Shown one piece after another: positions 22,592-25,792 of a stretch of 25,792 nt of DNA. Source of the stretch: SIG587 sp045649505. Its GTDB lineage: Bacteria > Bacillota > Clostridia > Oscillospirales > Acutalibacteraceae. The stretch lies in the NCBI GenBank assembly GCA_045649505.1, contig JAZRQA010000052.1:1-25792 (forward strand), written 5' to 3'. The translations under genes and the position numbers were made by a program. The notes below the pieces were generated by a model. The model worked only from the letters and a program-made list of their open reading frames with translations. It ran no database searches and was not told where the DNA came from. How positions within the stretch are numbered: the first letter of the stretch is position 1; each line of letters opens with the position of its first letter.

Positions 22592-23377
22592 ATGAAAATT
22601 TATTATGAAAAGATGAAAGATGCCATTAGGGTGAGTTCTGTTCAAGACTTGAGTACGAAGGTACATTTCCATTCGCATATAGAAATATTATATCTTTTAA
22701 GCGGCAAGGTTGACGCTTACGCCGACCAGAAATTATCAATTATGGGGCCGGGTGATTTATTTATTGCATTCCCTAATCAAATACATTTCTATCATAACTT
22801 AGATGAAATAAGTGCAATTCTTATTATTTTGCCTGAGAACTTTTTTGATGAATACTCACAGATTTTTAAACTAAAATTACCCGACAACGCTGTATTGCCC
22901 GTCAGTAAATGCAACAATGAAATAAAGTGGCTTATTGAACAGATATATTTTAACGCCTACAGTTCAAACCCTTACCGTAAATCTATAATAAAAGGTTATG
23001 CACAGGCGCTTATGGGTGAAATTCTAGAACGCGCAGTACTTTACGATAATAACAACAGCACAAACGACATATTGTATGATATACTTTTGTACTGCAACGA
23101 TAATTATAAAAACAGCGAGCTTACACTTTCGTCTTTAGCCGAAGGTTTACACCGAAGCAAGCATTATATTTCTCATATATTTAGCAATAAAATTAAGATG
23201 AGTTTTAATGATTATATAAATTCGTTGCGCATCGACGAAGCCTGTAAGCTAATAAACTCCGATGGTTCAAAGCCTATTTCGGAAGTAGCCTATGAGGTTG
23301 GCTTCGGCTCAATACGAACCTTTAACCGCGCATTTTTGAAATTCAAGGACGAAACTCCAAGAAACTATAAAAAATAA
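22592..23377 (+). CDS. AraC-family transcriptional regulator
   Basis: A 261-residue regulator. An N-terminal cupin-like sensor (about 20-110, with VHFHSHIEILYLLSGKVDAYA and MGPGDLFIAFPNQIH) is followed by two C-terminal helix-turn-helix motifs. The first contains LSSLAEGLHRSKHYISHIF. The second is ISEVAYEVGFGSIRTFNRAF with the family ending FKDETPRNYKK. GAGG about 6 bases before the ATG is the RBS. The gene is divergent from the TIM-barrel B/dehydrogenase A unit, whose promoter it overlaps, so it most likely senses the substrate and controls this cluster, usually as an activator. Monocistronic, ended by the hairpin at 23411-23440. Confidence 0.94.
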   Translation: MKIYYEKMKDAIRVSSVQDLSTKVHFHSHIEILYLLSGKVDAYADQKLSIMGPGDLFIAFPNQIHFYHNLDEISAILIILPENFFDEYSQIFKLKLPDNAVLPVSKCNNEIKWLIEQIYFNAYSSNPYRKSIIKGYAQALMGEILERAVLYDNNNSTNDILYDILLYCNDNYKNSELTLSSLAEGLHRSKHYISHIFSNKIKMSFNDYINSLRIDEACKLINSDGSKPISEVAYEVGFGSIRTFNRAFLKFKDETPRNYKK

Positions 23378-23410
23378 GCATACTTTTTATAATATAAAAT
23401 TTAGACAAAC

Positions 23411-23440
23411 AAATCGGATGCCCGAATGGACATCCGATTT
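23411..23440. terminator. Bidirectional terminator between AraC gene and SASP gene
   Basis: AAATCGGATG (23411-23420) pairs perfectly with CATCCGATTT (23431-23440) over a 10-base loop. On the plus strand the arm runs into TTTT; on the minus strand GTTTG and A/T-rich sequence follow. Confidence 0.8.
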
Positions 23441-23458
23441 TAGTTCTTGTAAAACAAC

Positions 23459-23647
23459 TTATTTCATGCTGTTTTCGTAAGCCTGGATCATCTTTTTAAC
23501 CATCTGTCCACCGATAGAACCTGCCTGCTTAGAGGTGAGGTCACCGTTGTAGCCCTGCTTAAGGTTAACGCCTACTTCGTTAGCAGCCTCCATCTTAAAG
23601 CGATTGAGAGCCTCCTTAGCCTCGGGAACCATATTCTTGTTTGCCAT
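23459..23647 (-). CDS. Small acid-soluble spore protein, alpha/beta type
   Basis: A 62-residue DNA-binding protein that coats and protects DNA in dormant spores. The two conserved blocks are clear: ALNRFKMEAANEVGV near 13-27, which includes the region cut by the germination protease GPR, and GDLTSKQAGSIGGQMVKKMI near 35-54, the second DNA-binding helix. GGAG lies 9 bases before the ATG. Sigma G control is expected from the family. Upstream, only a partial -10-like AATGATA was found and no convincing -35, so the promoter is not assigned. This gene shows the organism comes from a spore-forming lineage. Confidence 0.96.
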   Translation of the reverse strand: MANKNMVPEAKEALNRFKMEAANEVGVNLKQGYNGDLTSKQAGSIGGQMVKKMIQAYENSMK

Positions 23648-23768
23648 TTTATTTCACTCCTTTTTTTACTTCTTAATTTTGCGCTTGCAGTATTATTTTG
23701 TATCATTGTGTAAAAAATTATCAGTGGTAAAATTCGGTTTTATATTTGCAATTTTTTCTCATAAAAAT

Positions 23769-23790
23769 GCCCGCAAGTTTCCTTGCGGGC
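23769..23790 (-). terminator. Terminator of the murT-gatD-like operon
   Basis: GCCCGCAAG and CTTGCGGGC form a perfect 9-bp stem with a 4-base loop, followed on the minus strand by ATTTTTAT. It begins 5 bases after the GatD-like stop. Confidence 0.92.
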
Positions 23791-23795
23791 AAAAA

Positions 23796-24536
23796 TTATT
23801 TTTCTAAATACTCAGGCTTTTGTTTTATAAATTTAATACAGGAATCGAAAGAATTGTTTTCAAGCGTGTTCTCGTTTTTCTTCGATTTTCCTAAATATTT
23901 TTTTATAACAATATCCTTTATGATACTTTCGGTCCACCAAGGATTTTTAGCAAATACAGGACCTAAGCAGTTGGTGAAAACAACATTTTTATAATACGCG
24001 CCTTCTCTGCCGTCACCGTTGTTGCCGTGTCCGTACAGTGTTGTTCCTAAAGGTGTTGAAGCAACGCAATCAACGGCGTGAATCTGTGAACCAAAAATTT
24101 CTTGTTTTAAGCTGTTTATTCTAAAATGGATATCGTCACCGCGAATATATTTTCGCTCTTTTCCCGTAACATCAAGGATTCCAAGACCCTCGAAAATTTC
24201 ACCGTTTTCGCGCTCGACCGATTTGCCGAACATCATACCCGTGGTGCCTATTGCGATTATATGACCACCTTTTTCGATATATTCTAACAGGGATTTACGC
24301 TGCTTTTCGAGCGCAGGCTTTATGAAATTCAGTTCTTTAAGCTCACCGGGTAAAAAAATACACAGGTCAATTTCATCGAAGGGTATGGTATCATCAAAAT
24401 CATTTATGCGATGGACCTTAACATCTATACCTAAATTTTCACCTACTCGCACAAAGGCCTGAACACTTCCCCGTTCTCCGTGTAAATTAAGCAGGTCGGG
24501 ATACATCCAGGCAAGGTTTAAAACGCAATTCTCCAT
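23796..24536 (-). CDS. gatD: GatD-like glutamine amidotransferase lacking the catalytic Cys and His
   Basis: A 246-residue relative of GatD, the glutaminase half of the MurT/GatD complex that amidates D-Glu of lipid II. Retained motifs: MYPDLLNLHGERG (11-23), EGLGILDVTGKE (116-127) and GHGNNGDGREGAYYKN (169-184). The nucleophile motif CGGYQxLG, however, reads GTTGMMFG (97-104), with Gly97 in the Cys place. LHGPxLPKN reads CLGPVFAKN (190-198), with Leu191 in the His place, and GGGSDREQ reads PGELKELN (63-70). Codons GGC at 24246-24248 and TTA at 23964-23966 are clear and the frame is intact, so this is substitution, not decay. Glutaminase activity should be absent. The ATG overlaps the MurT-like stop by one base, with GGAGG 9 bases upstream. 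The family call is firm; the function is uncertain. Confidence 0.85.
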   Translation of the reverse strand: MENCVLNLAWMYPDLLNLHGERGSVQAFVRVGENLGIDVKVHRINDFDDTIPFDEIDLCIFLPGELKELNFIKPALEKQRKSLLEYIEKGGHIIAIGTTGMMFGKSVERENGEIFEGLGILDVTGKERKYIRGDDIHFRINSLKQEIFGSQIHAVDCVASTPLGTTLYGHGNNGDGREGAYYKNVVFTNCLGPVFAKNPWWTESIIKDIVIKKYLGKSKKNENTLENNSFDSCIKFIKQKPEYLEK

Positions 24537-25792
24537 TATTTGCTACCTCCCTGTGTAAAATAGTGTTTTAGTTGTTTATAAGGCTTCATACCCGTAAGGA
24601 AATAAATATTGTCGGTCTCGATTTTATCAAGATGAGCAAGAATTGTTGGGATATCCTCGGTATCAAGCACGGTTATTGTATTTTCGTTGGCTCCTGCATA
24701 ACGGATACGGTTTGCCGTATCGTGGCAGACGGTGGTGGAGAACACAACATAACGCTCCACGTCGCCCTTTGCGATAGGTTCAAAATCGCAATCGAAGAAA
24801 TAGAAGGTATTAGAGTAATAGGGCAGAAAATCCTTGACCTCGTACATACCCATAAATATAGCTTTTCGGGACTTGTCCTGCGCAATGGTATCAAGAGCCG
24901 ACTGCAAGGTTTCGGGATTTTCCTGCTTCATACGCAGATATTTAATATGTTTGCCGTGGTAGGTAAGCTGTTCTCTGCGCTCGGCAGGATTTAAAAAGGT
25001 TTCAAAGCCCTTCATTATCTGCTCATCTGTAATGCCATGATTACGGCAAATGGCAATACACATAGCGTAATTGTAAATATAAAACGGGTTATTGTAGGTG
25101 ATATTCCACTTTTTGCCGTCAAAGATAAAGCACTTATTCTCAAAATCAACCTGACTTACGAAAATATCGGGAACTTCCTTTGAAGCGTGGTCACACCCCG
25201 TACAGGAAAAGGTACCGATGCTTGCAAGGTTATATTTTGAATATTTAACAGCGTGACCACACTTGGGGCACGGCATTGTAACATGGTAAAAATCGTCCTT
25301 TTTATAAGTCATTGAATTTTCTGCAACGCCAAAATAAAAACTCTTTCCTGCTTTATCCTCAAGCGCTTTACTTCTGGGTTCTTCATTATTAAGATAAAGG
25401 GTCATATCCTCGCCTATTGCGCCCTCAAATTTTCTATAGATGAAATCGGGATCGCCGTTGCGCTGAACCTGGTCCTTTTGCAGATTTGTAATGCCCATAT
25501 GTCCCGCCTTTAAAACCTTACGGATAGCAGGCAGACTGCGTTCATCAATTTCAAGAACCAAAAATTCTTTATTAAACCTACCAAGCAATGTGGAATTTTT
25601 AATAAGTGTTGTTGCAACGCCCGGCATCATATTAGCGCCCTCAACATTACAGGCAACGGTTTTCCCTGCCGATTTAAGGGTGTGACTTACAAGGTTTGTA
25701 GTGGTAGATTTACCGTTTGTGCCCGTAATAAAGATAGTTTTATTTAAATCTATCCCTTTAAAGTGTTTCACAAAATCAGGCATTACCCTTAC
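24536..25792 (-). CDS. murT: MurT-like Mur ligase with DUF1727 domain, N-terminus probably beyond the window
   Basis: A relative of MurT, the Mur-ligase half of the lipid II isoglutaminyl synthase. Counting from the Met at 25783: ATP-binding GTNGKSTTT (21-29), NVEGANMMPG (46-55), VLEIDERSLP (76-85), a zinc ribbon with CPKCG (172-176) and CTGC (194-197), and a C-terminal DUF1727 domain. The canonical block ND-x-ADGRD-x-SW-x-x-D is remodelled to MYEVKDFLPYYSNTFYFFDC (313-332), though DCDFEPI is kept. KNPAG reads QENPETL. Met 25783 lacks a good RBS, the frame stays open to the edge (GTA AGG GTA before it), and family members have about 30 more residues, so the gene probably continues past 25792. 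The stop overlaps the GatD-like ATG. Confidence 0.88.
   Translation of the reverse strand, partial: VRVMPDFVKHFKGIDLNKTIFITGTNGKSTTTNLVSHTLKSAGKTVACNVEGANMMPGVATTLIKNSTLLGRFNKEFLVLEIDERSLPAIRKVLKAGHMGITNLQKDQVQRNGDPDFIYRKFEGAIGEDMTLYLNNEEPRSKALEDKAGKSFYFGVAENSMTYKKDDFYHVTMPCPKCGHAVKYSKYNLASIGTFSCTGCDHASKEVPDIFVSQVDFENKCFIFDGKKWNITYNNPFYIYNYAMCIAICRNHGITDEQIMKGFETFLNPAERREQLTYHGKHIKYLRMKQENPETLQSALDTIAQDKSRKAIFMGMYEVKDFLPYYSNTFYFFDCDFEPIAKGDVERYVVFSTTVCHDTANRIRYAGANENTITVLDTEDIPTILAHLDKIETDNIYFLTGMKPYKQLKHYFTQGGSK

Noticed and set aside
23648..23768. Sigma G promoter before the SASP gene
   Set aside because: Only a partial -10-like AATGATA was found, without a matching -35 at 17-18 bases.
1..25792. 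Mobile elements, CRISPR, tRNA or rRNA genes
   Set aside because: No transposase or integrase frames, no regularly spaced repeats and no tRNA cloverleaf or rRNA-like sequence were recognised.

Overview
The window looks like chromosome of a low-to-moderate GC, spore-forming Firmicute, most likely an uncultured Oscillospiraceae/Ruminococcaceae-type Clostridium relative. This rests on a ctsR-mcsA-mcsB-clpC operon, an alpha/beta-type small acid-soluble spore protein, a MurT/GatD-type gene pair, S-box and FMN riboswitches, AGGAGG ribosome binding sites and many TTG/GTG starts. No rRNA, tRNA, CRISPR array, transposase or phage gene was seen. Coding density is high and genes are separated by clear hairpin terminators.

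Layout. (1) 1-900: on the minus strand, the 5' part of an S-box (SAM-I) riboswitch for a gene beyond the left edge, then ribU, a riboflavin ECF S-component. ribU has a complete expression platform: a TTGACA-17-TATAAT promoter, an FMN riboswitch and a U7 terminator just before its RBS. (2) 913-3904 plus: murI, a DUF1934 gene and argS, overlapping by 4 and 1 bases. (3) 4003-5013 minus: gap (GAPDH). (4) 5161-5733 plus: an unrecognised protein with a faint histidine-kinase-ATPase look. (5) 5711-8534 minus: a two-gene flavoprotein operon (HI0933-type, then COG2509-type). (6) 8645-13130 minus: the protein-arginine phosphorylation/proteolysis operon ctsR-mcsA-mcsB-clpC, with two CtsR operators around the promoter. 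(7) 13308-13962: a 41-residue Cys/Gly-rich hydrophobic peptide convergent with a VanZ-like membrane protein. (8) 14022-18205 minus: a cell-division hydrolase operon of PucR/CdaR-type regulator, ftsE, ftsX and a coiled-coil M23 peptidase. (9) 18280-23440: a sugar cluster of two Gfo/Idh/MocA dehydrogenases and two xylose-isomerase-like TIM-barrel proteins, in two minus-strand units, next to a divergent AraC regulator. (10) 23459-23647 minus: SASP. (11) 23796-25792 minus: a MurT/GatD-like pair running off the right edge.

How the parts work together. CtsR represses its own operon, McsA/McsB mark or inactivate CtsR and other proteins by arginine phosphorylation, and ClpC unfolds the marked substrates. 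FtsEX is expected to gate the M23 hydrolase encoded right after it. The sugar cluster probably oxidises and then isomerises or cleaves a sugar, cyclitol or glycoside under AraC control.

Most notable: in the GatD-like protein both catalytic residues of the glutaminase (the Cys of the CGGYQ motif and the His of the LHGP motif) are replaced. In its MurT-like partner the C-terminal ADGRD/SW region that should complete the active site is remodelled. The binding-type motifs of both are kept. This looks like a co-diverged, ammonia-independent or repurposed MurT/GatD system. Other points worth a look are interlocked divergent promoters at the AraC gene, a roughly 50-residue Ser/Asp-rich insert in the FtsX extracellular loop, the Cys-rich peptide, and the degenerate ATPase-like protein beside gap.
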